Below, in pieces: positions 8,319-18,023 of a stretch of DNA of 64,000 nucleotides. The first letter of the stretch is position 1. Every line of letters starts with the position of its first letter. The stretch is taken from assembly GCF_001651875.1 (NCBI RefSeq), contig NZ_LNQB01000083.1, forward strand, positions 129,130-193,129, read 5' to 3'. This DNA is from Sinorhizobium saheli (GTDB lineage Bacteria; Pseudomonadota; Alphaproteobacteria; Rhizobiales; Rhizobiaceae). Position numbers and translations under genes: made by a program. Below the pieces are notes generated by a model. It was not told the origin of the DNA. It made no database searches and was given only the letters and a program-made list of their open reading frames with translations.

Positions 8319-9565
8319 CAAAGGCACCTTTTCCATTCGCTTTCGAAGAGTTCGCCCAACTGGCGGACGCTCGAATGATGGTCGAACTCGGCGCGGACGC
8401 GCTGTTCCGCCGCGACGCCGAGCCGCTGGCGCAGCTCCGGATCGCGGATCAGCCGCTCGAGCGCCGCCGCGAAAGCGCGAGGATCCTCCGGCGGCACGAC
8501 GAGGCCGTTCCGACCGTCTTCGAGCAGTTCCGGAACGCCGGAAACCGCCGTGGAGACGCAAGCGAGCCGCTGGCTCGATGCCTCGACCAGGACGTTCGGC
8601 AGGCCGTCGCGATCGCCATCGGCCGCTACCCGGCAGGCCAGGCCGAAGACGTCGGCCTCGCGGTAGCGCGCCAGCACGTCTTTCTGGTCGAGCGCGCCGT
8701 TCCAGCGAACGCGGTCGCCGAAGCCCCATCGGTCCGCAAGTTTCTCGAGTTCGCCGGCAAGCCCGCCTGCGCCGATATGCTCGAAGCGCCAGTTGAGATC
8801 GGCGGGCAGCAGCGAAAGCGCCTTGAGGAGGATGTCGTATCCTTTCTTGGGGACAGCGCGTCCGACGCTGACGATGCGAACCGGATCGCCCGGATCGGAC
8901 CCGTCGCGGCGCGAATGATCGCCCGCAAAGGGCGGAAATCGGTCGAGATCGAGGCCGTGGTAGCTCAGATGCACCCTCGACTTCTCGCTGGCGAGGCTCT
9001 TCAGATGCTCATGGCCGTTTCGTGTGCAGGTCACGGTCCAGCGGGCGCGCCCCAGCTTTTCCGAAAGCTCCCAGTCGGGAGACGTCCAGATGTCCTTTGC
9101 ATGGGCGGAACAGGTCCAGGGGACGCCGGTGATGAGGCTCGCATAGGCGGTCACCGAGGCCGGCGTGTGGATGAAGTGTGCATGCAGCCATTCGGCGCCT
9201 TCCGGCCATTCGGCGGCGAGCACCAGCGCCTGGCCGAACCGGCGGAAGCGGTTGCGCGTCCTGTCCCGCAGGAGATCCTTGGCGAACGGACCCAGCGCCC
9301 GCCAGAAGCCGGCCTTCGGTGCCGTCTTTACGAGCGCCCGCAGGACGCGCCAGGGCTCCTCGTGCAGATATTCCGGTAGGTAGTAGACGGCCGCGCGGAC
9401 CTCGTCATGAACGGGATGGCGCTTGCGGTCGGTCGGCCGCCGCAAGGCAACGAGGACGAGCTCGTGCCCCCGTTTCTCGAGGCCGAGCAGTTCCTGTGCG
9501 ATGAACGTCTCGGAAAGACGGGGGTAGCCTTTCAGGACAACGGCGATCTTCTTCTGCGGTGACAC
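8318..9565 (-). CDS. GT4-family glycosyltransferase
   Basis: A 415-residue cytoplasmic retaining glycosyltransferase of the GT4 type. The N-terminal half starts with VVLKGYPRLSETFI, the form seen in exopolysaccharide GT4 enzymes. The C-terminal half has VSVGRAVPKKGYD and the donor-binding E-x7-E region around DGLPNVLVEASSQ. It uses a GTG start at 9565, only three bases after the stop of the upstream glycosyltransferase, and its own stop overlaps the next start by one base, so three glycosyltransferases are made as a block. The sugar donor cannot be told from sequence. Confidence 0.87.
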   Translation of the reverse strand: MSPQKKIAVVLKGYPRLSETFIAQELLGLEKRGHELVLVALRRPTDRKRHPVHDEVRAAVYYLPEYLHEEPWRVLRALVKTAPKAGFWRALGPFAKDLLRDRTRNRFRRFGQALVLAAEWPEGAEWLHAHFIHTPASVTAYASLITGVPWTCSAHAKDIWTSPDWELSEKLGRARWTVTCTRNGHEHLKSLASEKSRVHLSYHGLDLDRFPPFAGDHSRRDGSDPGDPVRIVSVGRAVPKKGYDILLKALSLLPADLNWRFEHIGAGGLAGELEKLADRWGFGDRVRWNGALDQKDVLARYREADVFGLACRVAADGDRDGLPNVLVEASSQRLACVSTAVSGVPELLEDGRNGLVVPPEDPRAFAAALERLIRDPELRQRLGVAAEQRVRAEFDHHSSVRQLGELFESEWKRCL

Positions 9566-9568
9566 GGT

Positions 9569-10780
9569 TCAGTTTGTCTTTACGATGCTTAGGTGCTCTT
9601 TCGACCGGTGATCGAGCCAGTCGCCGACGATGTCGGATATATGGACGAGGCCTTCGAGCCTCAATCCGTTGGCATAGCGCGACGGCGGCGCGCGCCCGGG
9701 CAGCGCCTTCAAAGACGCGGCAAGCCGCAGCGGATCTTCCGCTTCCTGCGGTAGCAGCATCTCGACGAGGCCGAGAGCCGAGGCGCGCTGGGCGCGGATC
9801 AGTTGCTCCTCTCGCGGCTGGAGGCGCGGCACGATCAGCGCCGGCTTGTCGAAAGAGAGTATCTCGCAATAGGTGTTGTAACCGCCCATTGACACGACCC
9901 CCTTGGCGCCGGCGACCAGTTCCTCCATGCGATTGTCGAACTCGATCATCCGGATGAAGGGGATCTTGGCTCCCTTCCTGATCAGCTTGTTGCGCTGCTT
10001 GGCCGGCATGTAGGGGCCGAGCACCACCAGCGCGTTGTGCGTGAGCCCGGGGTCCTGCTGATAGGCATGGATCACGTCATGGATGAGATCGGCGCCGTCG
10101 CCGCCGCCGCCGGTCGTGACGAGGAGGTAGTCGCCCTCCGGCCTGTGGCTCGGAGCGCCGTCATGCGGGATGCCGCGTTGCAGGAAGCCGACGAAATTCA
10201 TCCGGTCCCGCACGGCCGCCGGTACTTCCAGCCCCACCAGAGGATCATAGAAGTCGGGCGGCCCATAGACCCAGATCGAGTCATAGAACTGCTCGATCTT
10301 GCGCATCGTGTCGCGGCGCTTCCACTCGACCTCGAGCAGATGCGGCGCATCCATGATATCCCGCAGGCCCAGCACCAGCCTGGTGCCGTGCGTCTTCAGA
10401 TAGGTCAGCGTGTCCTCGACCTCGCCGCGCAGCCCCATCGGTTCTTTGTCGACGATGAAGATGTCCGGCTTGAAGGTTTCCGCGGTCGAGCGGATGATCG
10501 ACTGCCGCATCTTCAGCGTCTCATGCAGGTCGATATGGCGATCGAGCGAGGTGTATTCGCCGTTCCTGAGCTTGATGACGCTCGGTATCTTCACGAAGTC
10601 GACGCGGGCGCGATAATCGAAGGCGCCGGCGATGGTCGCGCCGGAAATGATGAGAATCTGCAGTCCGCTGTAGTCTTCCACCAGCGCATGGGCGATCGCC
10701 CGGCAGCGTCTCAAATGACCGAGGCCGAAGGTATCGTGACTGTACATGAGGATCCGGGCATCCTCGAAACGCCGTGTCAT
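9569..10780 (-). CDS. COG4671-type predicted glycosyltransferase
   Basis: A 403-residue protein of the COG4671 family of MurG-like transferases. Landmarks are MYSHDTFGLGHLRRC near the N-terminus, with the GLGH loop, the family-typical IVDKEP and LVLGLRDI, and in the donor half VTTGGGGDG and SMGGYNTYCEIL with PRLQPREEQ. I choose the ATG at 10780, with AAAGG upstream; the longer frame from 10951 runs through the permease gene. It begins 74 bases after the DppC-type permease and three bases before the next glycosyltransferase, so an importer operon continues directly into glycosyltransferases. The acceptor is unknown. Confidence 0.82.
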   Translation of the reverse strand: MTRRFEDARILMYSHDTFGLGHLRRCRAIAHALVEDYSGLQILIISGATIAGAFDYRARVDFVKIPSVIKLRNGEYTSLDRHIDLHETLKMRQSIIRSTAETFKPDIFIVDKEPMGLRGEVEDTLTYLKTHGTRLVLGLRDIMDAPHLLEVEWKRRDTMRKIEQFYDSIWVYGPPDFYDPLVGLEVPAAVRDRMNFVGFLQRGIPHDGAPSHRPEGDYLLVTTGGGGDGADLIHDVIHAYQQDPGLTHNALVVLGPYMPAKQRNKLIRKGAKIPFIRMIEFDNRMEELVAGAKGVVSMGGYNTYCEILSFDKPALIVPRLQPREEQLIRAQRASALGLVEMLLPQEAEDPLRLAASLKALPGRAPPSRYANGLRLEGLVHISDIVGDWLDHRSKEHLSIVKTN

Positions 10781-10854
10781 GCGAAGGACCTTTCGCTCAT
10801 GAATGGAAGTATCCGGCCGATTGCAGCGGCTGCTTGCGGACCGCGGTATCGAGG

Positions 10855-12030
10855 CTATTTGTAGGGATCGGCGGCGTCGCGCAACCCATCTCCCAGGAAG
10901 TTGAACGCCAATATCACAAGAATGACCGGTATCGTGGGGAAAAGCAGCCACGGATAAAAGGCGATGACGCTGACGCTCCTGGCTTCGGTGAGCAGAATGC
11001 CCCAGCTCGTTATCGGCGGACGAAGCCCGAGACCGAGGAAGCTCAGCGCCGTTTCGCCGAGGATCATCCCGGGAATGGAGATCGTCGCCGTCGCGATCAG
11101 GTGCGACATGAAGCCGGGAACGAGATGCCGGCCGATGATGCGGCTGCTCCTGGCGCCCATCAGCTGCGCGGCGAGCACATAATCTTCCTCCCTGAGGGCG
11201 AGCAGCTTCGAGCGGACCGCGCGCGCGAGGCCGGTCCAGTCGAGGAGCCCGAGGATGACGGTGATGCCGAGATAGATGAGGATCGGGCTCCAGGTCGCCG
11301 GCATGATCGCCGCGAGCGAAAGCCAGAGCGGAATGCTCGGGATCGACTGGAGGACCTCGATCAATCGCTGCACGATGAGGTCGAACACCCCGCCGTGATA
11401 GCCGGCGAGCCCGCCGATGACGATGCCGAGCACGAAGCTGACGGTGATCCCGAGCAGGCCGATCGTCAGCGATATCCGCGCGCCATAGATGATGCGCGAC
11501 AGCACGTCGCGACCGAGCCTGTCGGTGCCGAGGAGGAAGAGCTGGCCGCCTTGCGCGGGACAGACGAGATGCAGATTGTTCTCGAAGAGACCCCAGAAGC
11601 GATAGCTGTCGCCGCGACAGAAGAACCGGACCGGCTCGATGTCCGCGGGATTGTCCTGGTAGTTCCGCTTCAGCGTGTCCAGGTCGAGCGTCATTGTCCG
11701 GCCATAGACGAAGGGACCGACGAAGGATCCCTCATGGAAGAAGTGGACACGCTGCGGCGGCGTGTAGATGAAATCCATGTTGCGCGTGTGCAGGTTGTAA
11801 GGCGCCAGGAATTCGCAGATGAGGATCATGGCGTAGAGCACCGCCAGGAAAATGCCCGAAGCGAGCGCCACCTTGTGCCGCTTGAACTTCCACCACATCA
11901 GGCGAAGCTGCGACGCCTGGTTCACCCGCACCTGCTCCTCCGTCATCACCTCGACCGAATAGGGATCGAAGGGGGCGGTCGAAACGTAATGCGGCAGCGG
12001 CTCGCCGGGCGCAGGAATCGGTGACGTCAC
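10855..12030 (-). CDS. ABC importer permease, DppC/OppC type
   Basis: A 391-residue inner-membrane permease of the peptide/opine/nickel class. One membrane helix near residues 57-78 follows a cytoplasmic tail. A large periplasmic insert (about 85-170) comes next, then the binding-protein-dependent transport domain with the entry motif LGTDRLGRDVLSRI and five more helices. The ATPase-coupling EAA loop is visible as ALREEDYVLAAQLMGAR. The GTG start at 12030 overlaps the stop of the DppB-type gene by four bases (GTGA). The large insert between the first two helices is seen in some long DppC/YejE-like permeases. The substrate is unknown; a peptide is usual, but some members take oligosaccharides. 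Confidence 0.88.
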   Translation of the reverse strand: MTSPIPAPGEPLPHYVSTAPFDPYSVEVMTEEQVRVNQASQLRLMWWKFKRHKVALASGIFLAVLYAMILICEFLAPYNLHTRNMDFIYTPPQRVHFFHEGSFVGPFVYGRTMTLDLDTLKRNYQDNPADIEPVRFFCRGDSYRFWGLFENNLHLVCPAQGGQLFLLGTDRLGRDVLSRIIYGARISLTIGLLGITVSFVLGIVIGGLAGYHGGVFDLIVQRLIEVLQSIPSIPLWLSLAAIMPATWSPILIYLGITVILGLLDWTGLARAVRSKLLALREEDYVLAAQLMGARSSRIIGRHLVPGFMSHLIATATISIPGMILGETALSFLGLGLRPPITSWGILLTEARSVSVIAFYPWLLFPTIPVILVILAFNFLGDGLRDAADPYK

Positions 12031-13025
12031 TTGGTGCTCCTGCCTTGCAGGCGAATTCTGGGGTCGAGGACGGCGAGCGCCAAGTCGGAAATCAGCACGC
12101 CGATGACGGTAAGGAACGCCAGGAACATCAGGAACGACCCGGCCAGGTACATGTCCTGGCTCTGCAGCGCCTTGATCAGCATCGGGCCGGTGGTTTCGAG
12201 CGAAAGCACGATCGCCGTGATTTCCGCGCCGGAGATGATCGCCGGCAGGATCGAGCCGATGTCGGAGATGAAGAAGTTGAGCGCCATGCGCAGCGGATAC
12301 TTGAGCAGGGTGCGCGTGGGCGAGAGGCCCTTGGCCCTCGCCGTCACCACATATTGCTTCTGCAGCTCGTCGAGCAGGTTGGCCCTCAGCCGCCGGATCA
12401 TGCCGGCCGTGCCGGCGGCGCCGACGATGATGACCGGAATCCAGATATGTTCGAGGATCGACTTCGCCTTCTCCCAGCTCATCGGCTCAGACAGGTATTT
12501 CTGATCCATTAGATGGCCGATCGAGGTTCCGAACCAGATATTGGCGAAATACATGAGGATCAGCGCCAGCATGAAGTTCGGGATTGCAATCCCGATCAGA
12601 CCGACGAGCGACAGGCCGTAGTCGCCCCAGCTGTACTGGTGGGTGGCGGCATAGATGCCGATCGGAAAGGCGATGATCCAGGTGAAGATGATGGTGAAGA
12701 AGGAAACGAGGATCGTCAGCCACAGCCGGTCGCCCACCACCTCGCTCACTGGCAGCTCGTATTCGAAGGAATAGCCGAAGTCGCCCTGCAGCATACCGCC
12801 GACCCAGTAGACATAGCGCAGAAGCGCCGGCTGGTCGAAGCCGTACTGCTTGCGCAGCGCCTCGATCTGCTCGTTGTCGACGCCCTCGCCCTGGGCCCGC
12901 AGCTCGGCGACGTAGCTTTCGAAGTAATCGCCCGGCGGCAGTTCGATGATGGTGAAGACGAGCGCGGAAATGATGAGCAGCGTCGGAACCATGACCGCGA
13001 TACGCCAGAGAATGTACCGGAGCAT
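12027..13025 (-). CDS. ABC importer permease, DppB/OppB type
   Basis: A 332-residue inner-membrane permease that pairs with the DppC-type protein. It starts MLRYILWRIAVMVPTLL, the standard first helix of this family, has a periplasmic loop with LRKQYGFDQP and GDFGYSF, and five further helices. The coupling loop reads DELQKQYVVTARAKGLS. The ATG at 13025 is one base from the stop of the binding-protein gene and the stop overlaps the next permease, so it is embedded in the operon. The open frame extends to 13235 but that part is antiparallel shadow. Confidence 0.9.
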   Translation of the reverse strand: MLRYILWRIAVMVPTLLIISALVFTIIELPPGDYFESYVAELRAQGEGVDNEQIEALRKQYGFDQPALLRYVYWVGGMLQGDFGYSFEYELPVSEVVGDRLWLTILVSFFTIIFTWIIAFPIGIYAATHQYSWGDYGLSLVGLIGIAIPNFMLALILMYFANIWFGTSIGHLMDQKYLSEPMSWEKAKSILEHIWIPVIIVGAAGTAGMIRRLRANLLDELQKQYVVTARAKGLSPTRTLLKYPLRMALNFFISDIGSILPAIISGAEITAIVLSLETTGPMLIKALQSQDMYLAGSFLMFLAFLTVIGVLISDLALAVLDPRIRLQGRSTK

Positions 13026-13026
13026 G

Positions 13027-14928
13027 TCAGGCGCCCTCTTCCAGCCAGAAGGTATCGGTCTTGTAGACGCCGAAGTAGCTCGTCGGGTCAAAGCCGTAGA
13101 GCCCCTTTTCGGGGAAATTGCGCAGCTTCGTCGTGTAGAGGATCGGCTGCAGCGACGAGTTGACGAGGCCGATCGAGAAGACCTGGTCCGTATAGATCGA
13201 CAACATCTGCCTCCAGACGTCGGCGCGCTCGGCATCGTCGCTGGAAAGCCTCCAGCGCTTCAAGAGGGCGAGGAGCTCGATCGCCGGCGGCAGATCCGGT
13301 GCCTCTCCCATTTCGCCATGCGAGATATAGTTGAGCCCCCAGACCGGCCATTGCAGTTGATCGTCCGCCGTCGGGGCAAGCTGTCCCGGGTTCATGTCGG
13401 GCGTCGGCACGCCGTTGTCGATGCCGAACCACATGGACATGATGATCTCTCCGCCGACCGCGCGGCTGCGGAACGTGTCGCGTTGCGAGGTGCGGATGAA
13501 GAGCGATATGCCGACCTTCTGCCAATAGTCGGTGATGAGCTGAAGGACATCCGTATCGAGGTTGCTTTCGCCGGGCGTCTCCACGACGATCTGCGCCCGG
13601 CGGCCATCCGGCAGGATGCGGATGCCGTCGCTGTCGCGCCTGGCAAGGCCGGCCTCGTCGAGGAGCGCATTGGCCTTGTCCGGATCGTGGGCGATCCAGG
13701 CATTGGCAAATTCGGGACGGAACAGCGGGCTCTCCGGAAGCACCGTATCGGCGCTCTCCTTCGTCAGACCGTAGAAGACGGCCATGTTGATCTCGCGGCG
13801 GTCGATCGCCAGCGACAGCGCACGACGGACGCGCACGTCCCTCAGCAACGGACGCCAGACCGGGTCGGCGCAGTTGAGATTGGGGAGCAGCGCCAGGCGC
13901 GAACCCGAGGTCTTCTTCCAGAGCGTGACCTTCACCGGATAGCGCTTCTCGGCATCCTTGAGGAAGGTGTAGTCGACGAAATCGATGCCGTTCGCCTGGA
14001 AGTCGCTCTCGCCGGTACCGGCCTTCGCCGGAATGAGCGCGGACGAGCTGACGCTGAGCACGAAGCGGTCGATATAGGGCAGTTGCAAGCCGTTCTCGTC
14101 GACGCGGTGGAAATAGGGATTGCGTTCGAAAACGAACTGCTCGGCCGGCAGCGGCGTGGTGTTGCGCCATGGATCGAGCGTCGGCAGGTCCGGGTTTTCC
14201 GGCCGGTAGGAGCGCGCCATGCGCATGTGCAGCTGGGCCCATCTCTTGAGGCGCTCCTCCTTCAGGAGGGCCTTGAGCTTTCCCTCTTCCTGGTACTTCT
14301 CGTGGAACTGCTTGAGATAGGCGGACGGCATGGCAATCACCAGCGGCTGCGGTGCCGCCAGCTTCTGCAGGAAGTCCGGGTTGGGTTTCGACCAGGAGTA
14401 ACGCAAAGTGCGCTCGTCGAGGACTTCGAATTTCGGCGCCTCGCCGTCGATGACCATCGCGGTCGGCACGCCGGCCGGCGACAGATCCTCGTTCTGGAGC
14501 ACGTCCTCCCAGCAATAGCGGAAGTCCTCGGCCGTCAGCGGCGTACCGTCCGACCACTTGTGGCCCTCACGCAGATGGAAGGTGAAGACGCGATCCTCCT
14601 CCGTCTCGTAGCTTTCGAGAACGTCCGCGTGCAGGTTGAGGTCCTCGTCGTAACCGACCAGCCGGGCATAGCCGTAGATCGTCATGAGGCGGATGTCCTT
14701 CGCGCTGCCGATCAGGCTGCGGATCGTGCCGCCGTGCCGGCCGGGCTTGCGTCCCATAGCGGCGACGTTGATGACCCGCGGCGTCTTCGGCAGCCGCTCG
14801 CCGAGCGGCGGAAGCTTGCCCTCCTGGACGAGGGAGGCGAGCGCGTCGAGCTCGCCCGCGGCCGCAAGCATGGCCTTGGGGAATGCGGTCGACGCAAGCA
14901 TGGCAAGCGCGATTCTTCGGGTAATCAT
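13027..14928 (-). CDS. ABC importer substrate-binding protein, peptide/opine class (long form)
   Basis: A 633-residue periplasmic solute-binding protein (SBP_bac_5 class). The start is the ATG at 14928; the frame is open far upstream but overlaps the ATPase gene. The N-terminus [16 protein letters not shown] is a signal peptide with two arginines. Family landmarks are [20 protein letters not shown] (about 115-135), [11 protein letters not shown], and [15 protein letters not shown] (about 400). At over 600 residues it is longer than DppA/OppA (about 535) and nearer in size to YejA-like proteins. It overlaps the ATPase stop by four bases (ATGA). The ligand is unknown; the glycosyltransferases downstream make an oligosaccharide or glycopeptide worth testing. 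Confidence 0.88.
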   Translation of the reverse strand: MITRRIALAMLASTAFPKAMLAAAGELDALASLVQEGKLPPLGERLPKTPRVINVAAMGRKPGRHGGTIRSLIGSAKDIRLMTIYGYARLVGYDEDLNLHADVLESYETEEDRVFTFHLREGHKWSDGTPLTAEDFRYCWEDVLQNEDLSPAGVPTAMVIDGEAPKFEVLDERTLRYSWSKPNPDFLQKLAAPQPLVIAMPSAYLKQFHEKYQEEGKLKALLKEERLKRWAQLHMRMARSYRPENPDLPTLDPWRNTTPLPAEQFVFERNPYFHRVDENGLQLPYIDRFVLSVSSSALIPAKAGTGESDFQANGIDFVDYTFLKDAEKRYPVKVTLWKKTSGSRLALLPNLNCADPVWRPLLRDVRVRRALSLAIDRREINMAVFYGLTKESADTVLPESPLFRPEFANAWIAHDPDKANALLDEAGLARRDSDGIRILPDGRRAQIVVETPGESNLDTDVLQLITDYWQKVGISLFIRTSQRDTFRSRAVGGEIIMSMWFGIDNGVPTPDMNPGQLAPTADDQLQWPVWGLNYISHGEMGEAPDLPPAIELLALLKRWRLSSDDAERADVWRQMLSIYTDQVFSIGLVNSSLQPILYTTKLRNFPEKGLYGFDPTSYFGVYKTDTFWLEEGA

Positions 14929-16817
14929 GGGCGTAACTCCCTCGCGTCCGCCGACTTGCGGGCGAGGACGAGATGACCGCCGCCCAGATCGGCGGGAACC
15001 AGCGCATTTTCCTCGCCCCCGTCCGAGAACTGCGCGCCCCAGCGCTGCTGGTCCGACCCTCCGCTCGCCTGAAGCGACTCGAAATCGAGCTTGCGATCGA
15101 GATCGGGATAGGGCACCGCCGCCAGGAGCGACTTCGTATAGGGATGCACCGGATTGCGCATCAGCACCTCGCGCGGCGCCAGCTCGACGATCCGGCCGGC
15201 GCACATCACGGCGATCCGATCCGCCATGTAATCGACCACCGCGAGGTTGTGGGAAATGAACAGCATCGTTAGGCCGAGTTCCTTCTGCAGATCCTTGAGC
15301 AGATTGAGGATCTGGGCCTGCACCGAGACGTCGAGGGCGGAGACCGGCTCGTCGCAGATCAGAAGTTGCGGCACGAGCGCCAGCGCCCGCGCAATGCCGA
15401 TCCGCTGCCGCTGGCCGCCGGAAAAACTGTGCGGATAGCGGTTGATGAAACGCTGGTCGAGGCCGACCGCCTGCAACAGCGAACGGACCGTTTCGACACG
15501 CGACCGCGGCGTTCCCCGCCCGTGGATTTCGAGCGGTTCGCTGAGGATGTTCTTGATCGTCATCCGCGGCGACAGCGACGAGACCGGGTCCTGGAACACC
15601 ATCTGGATCTTCGCCCGCAGCGCCTTCAGTTCCGCCCCTTCGAGCTTCAGGACGTCCACCGCCCCCTCGCCGTCGTCGAAGGTGACTGTGCCCGTGTCCG
15701 GCGTCACCGCGCGCATGAGGATCTTGCTCACGGTCGTCTTGCCGCAGCCGCTCTCGCCGACGAGCCCCAGGCATTCGCCACGGCGAATGTCGAAGCTGAC
15801 ATTGTCGACTGCGCGATGCCTGAAGGTGGTGTCGGCGCCGAACCAGCCGGAACTGCGCGTCGAAAACGTCTTCGACAGGTGGCGGACGGAAACGAGGACC
15901 TCCGGCCCGGAAGCCTTTGCGGCGCGCCGGTCGCCGACAAGCGCGCCGGGCTTGACCGATACTTCCCGCAGCGCCTTCAGCCGCTCGCCCGGCTTCATGT
16001 CGAAATGCGGCACTGCGGCCATCAGCCCCTTGAGGTAGGGATGCTGCGGATTGCGGAAGATCGCGTCGACCGGCCCCGCCTCGACGATCTCGCCGTGATA
16101 GATCACGACGACCTCGTCGGCCATGTTGGCGACGACGCCGAGATCATGCGTGATCAACAGCATCGCCATGTTGAGCTTGCTCTGAAGCTCCCGCAGAAGC
16201 TGCAGGATCTGCGCCTGCACGGTCACGTCCAGCGCGGTCGTCGGCTCATCGGCGACCAGCAGCGCCGGGCGGCAGATCAACGCCATCGCGATCATCGCGC
16301 GCTGCCGCATGCCGCCGGAAAGCTCGAAGGGATACATGTCATAGGCCCGCTTCGGCTTGGCAAAGCCGACATAGCCCAGAAGCTGTTCCGTTCTCGCCCG
16401 CCGCTCGGCCTTGTCCGCGTCCGTGTGGATCTTCAGGACTTCGGAGATCTGATTGCCGATCGTATGGAGCGGCGACAGCGATGTCATCGGCTCCTGGAAG
16501 ATCTTGCTGATGCGCGCGCCGCGGATCGCCTGGATCTCTTGTCCGTCGGTTTCCAGCCCCAGGAGATCGACCGGCTTCGTCCCGGCTGCCACGTCGTTGA
16601 ACAGCACCCGGCCGCTGACCTGCGCGACGCTTGGCAGAATGCCCATGATCGCCTGGCTGATCGCCGACTTGCCGGATCCGGACTCGCCAACGAGCGCAGT
16701 CACCTTGCCCGGCAAGATCCGGAAATTCGCTCCCCTGACGGCTTCCACCTCGCCGCCGAGCACCGAGAATGTGATCCGCAGACCCTCAACCCGCAGCAGG
16801 TCCGCTCCTGACGTCAT
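14925..16817 (-). CDS. ABC importer ATPase, two fused nucleotide-binding domains (DppDF type)
   Basis: A 630-residue cytoplasmic protein carrying both ATPases of a peptide-type importer in one chain. The first domain has Walker A GESGSGKS (44-51), signature LSGGMRQR (about 166) and Walker B LLVADEP; the second has GESGCGKT (354-361), FSGGQRQR and LLICDEP. Both end with the oligopeptide C-terminal motif [10 protein letters not shown] or [10 protein letters not shown]. All catalytic residues look intact. It is the first gene of the operon 16817 to 7155 and has about 230 bases of non-coding DNA upstream, where the promoter should lie. A GGAGGGG stretch precedes the start but about 23 bases away, so ribosome binding is not obvious. 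Confidence 0.92.
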   Translation of the reverse strand: MTSGADLLRVEGLRITFSVLGGEVEAVRGANFRILPGKVTALVGESGSGKSAISQAIMGILPSVAQVSGRVLFNDVAAGTKPVDLLGLETDGQEIQAIRGARISKIFQEPMTSLSPLHTIGNQISEVLKIHTDADKAERRARTEQLLGYVGFAKPKRAYDMYPFELSGGMRQRAMIAMALICRPALLVADEPTTALDVTVQAQILQLLRELQSKLNMAMLLITHDLGVVANMADEVVVIYHGEIVEAGPVDAIFRNPQHPYLKGLMAAVPHFDMKPGERLKALREVSVKPGALVGDRRAAKASGPEVLVSVRHLSKTFSTRSSGWFGADTTFRHRAVDNVSFDIRRGECLGLVGESGCGKTTVSKILMRAVTPDTGTVTFDDGEGAVDVLKLEGAELKALRAKIQMVFQDPVSSLSPRMTIKNILSEPLEIHGRGTPRSRVETVRSLLQAVGLDQRFINRYPHSFSGGQRQRIGIARALALVPQLLICDEPVSALDVSVQAQILNLLKDLQKELGLTMLFISHNLAVVDYMADRIAVMCAGRIVELAPREVLMRNPVHPYTKSLLAAVPYPDLDRKLDFESLQASGGSDQQRWGAQFSDGGEENALVPADLGGGHLVLARKSADARELRP

Positions 16818-17030
16818 TGCAGCACGCTTCCCTCATTACCCCTCCTGCACAACCCAGACCCGAGGGGCGCCCGGATAAAAATCATGCAGCAATTCCCAAG
16901 CACTACAGCGGCGTTCTCGCTTCCTCACGGGAATGCATGATGCGCCTGCAGCGTCCGCCACGCAAAAACACTAGCGTAGGTTAAACGGGCTGTCCAGCAT
17001 ACCGCCGGAGGGGGTTGACGGGCGCCACCG

Positions 17031-17044
17031 GGGCGCCGGCGCCC
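17031..17044. repeat. 14-bp perfect GC palindrome after the lyase gene
   Basis: GGGCGCCGGCGCCC reads the same on both strands and starts two bases beyond the lyase stop codon. It could fold in RNA only with a very tight turn and there is no T-run after it on the minus strand, so I call it a repeat and not a terminator. Confidence 0.4.
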
Positions 17045-17045
17045 T

Positions 17046-18023
17046 TTACGAAAAGGGGCAAACGCTCCCCGTCAGGACGTCGGCGCAACGCGGCGAGCGC
17101 CGAAAATCGTCGTAGTAGAGCGTCCAGTCGGTCGTGTCGGCGGCACGATAGGGGCCGAACTTGAAATACTGGTTCGCGCCGAGGCCCTTGTCCGCGTGGC
17201 CGATGCGCCCCTTGACGGTGACGATCGGCTGGCCGTTGGCAAAAATCTCGATATGGCCCGAACCGTCCGGCCCGGGTTTGGTAAAGACGGCGAAGTCGAT
17301 CCAGCCGGATTTCGGATCGGGCAGCGGATTGCCGTGGCTGGTGACGGTGATGGCGTTGGTGCACGAATTGAAGAGGGCGCCGTCTTCGGCCTTCCAGGTT
17401 CCGTCGGTCGCCACCAGCATGCGCATCTGGTTGACTTCGGGGCGAACCCACACCGGCACTTCGCCCGCGGCGCAGCGCGCCGCCGCGTTCTCGGGGCCGG
17501 TTGAAACGGGCGGCAGATAGTTGGTCTCGACAGTCACGAAGAGCTTGCCGAAATTCATCCGGAAGGCCAGGAAGGGACTGAAGTCGCCATCGGCGCCGGC
17601 ATCGATCTCACGCTTCCATTGGGCGATGAGGTAGCGGTGGTCGCCGCTCGGAATCGGGTCGGCGAACTTGATAGCAAAGCCGTACCACACGCCCTTGTCA
17701 TAGGGCACGCGCAGTTCCGTCTTCTCCCAGATTTCCGCACGTTCGCTGCAGCCGTCATCCGTTGCGGGACAGTGGGGGACGATGCTCAGCTTCAAGCCGC
17801 CCTTGCCCGTGCGCTTGACAGCGTCCTGGAACTCATAGGTGCCGGCGCTCTGCTCGAAATTCTCGCGGTAGTAGAGCCCGCCCTCGGGGGCGAAGTCCCG
17901 CCCCTCGAAACCGTCGACCAACTTCCGTTCCACGGGCGGCTGTTCCGCCGATTGCGCGTGCGCCACACCCGGCGCCGCAAGCGCCGCAGCCAACAGTGCG
18001 ATACGAAACATCGGGCTCCTCAT
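17046..18023 (-). CDS. secreted polysaccharide lyase (heparin-lyase-like)
   Basis: A 325-residue secreted protein. The N-terminus MRSPMFRIALLAAALAAPGVAHA is a clear signal peptide with cleavage after AHA. The mature part is a beta-rich jelly-roll like the Polysacc_lyase family: YRENFEQSAGTYEF, ERAEIWEKTELRVPYDKG, WYGFAIKF, YLIAQWKRE, and near the C-terminus WTLYYDDFR. Such enzymes cleave uronic-acid polymers by beta-elimination. Paired cysteines (PHCPATDDGC, RCAAGE, SRRCADVLTGSVC-like ends) suit a periplasmic or outside location. The ATG overlaps the cyclase stop by four bases (ATGA), so the two are made together. A perfect palindrome GGGCGCCGGCGCCC (17031-17044) lies just past the stop. Confidence 0.78.
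   Translation of the reverse strand: MRSPMFRIALLAAALAAPGVAHAQSAEQPPVERKLVDGFEGRDFAPEGGLYYRENFEQSAGTYEFQDAVKRTGKGGLKLSIVPHCPATDDGCSERAEIWEKTELRVPYDKGVWYGFAIKFADPIPSGDHRYLIAQWKREIDAGADGDFSPFLAFRMNFGKLFVTVETNYLPPVSTGPENAAARCAAGEVPVWVRPEVNQMRMLVATDGTWKAEDGALFNSCTNAITVTSHGNPLPDPKSGWIDFAVFTKPGPDGSGHIEIFANGQPIVTVKGRIGHADKGLGANQYFKFGPYRAADTTDWTLYYDDFRRSPRCADVLTGSVCPFS

Noticed and set aside
12946-14976. Rightward 676-codon frame opposite the binding-protein gene
   Set aside because: Its translation has no family signature, while the minus strand carries a full solute-binding protein with overlaps to its operon partners.
15366-16811. Rightward 481-codon frame opposite the fused ABC ATPase
   Set aside because: Shadow of a gene with two complete sets of Walker and signature motifs.
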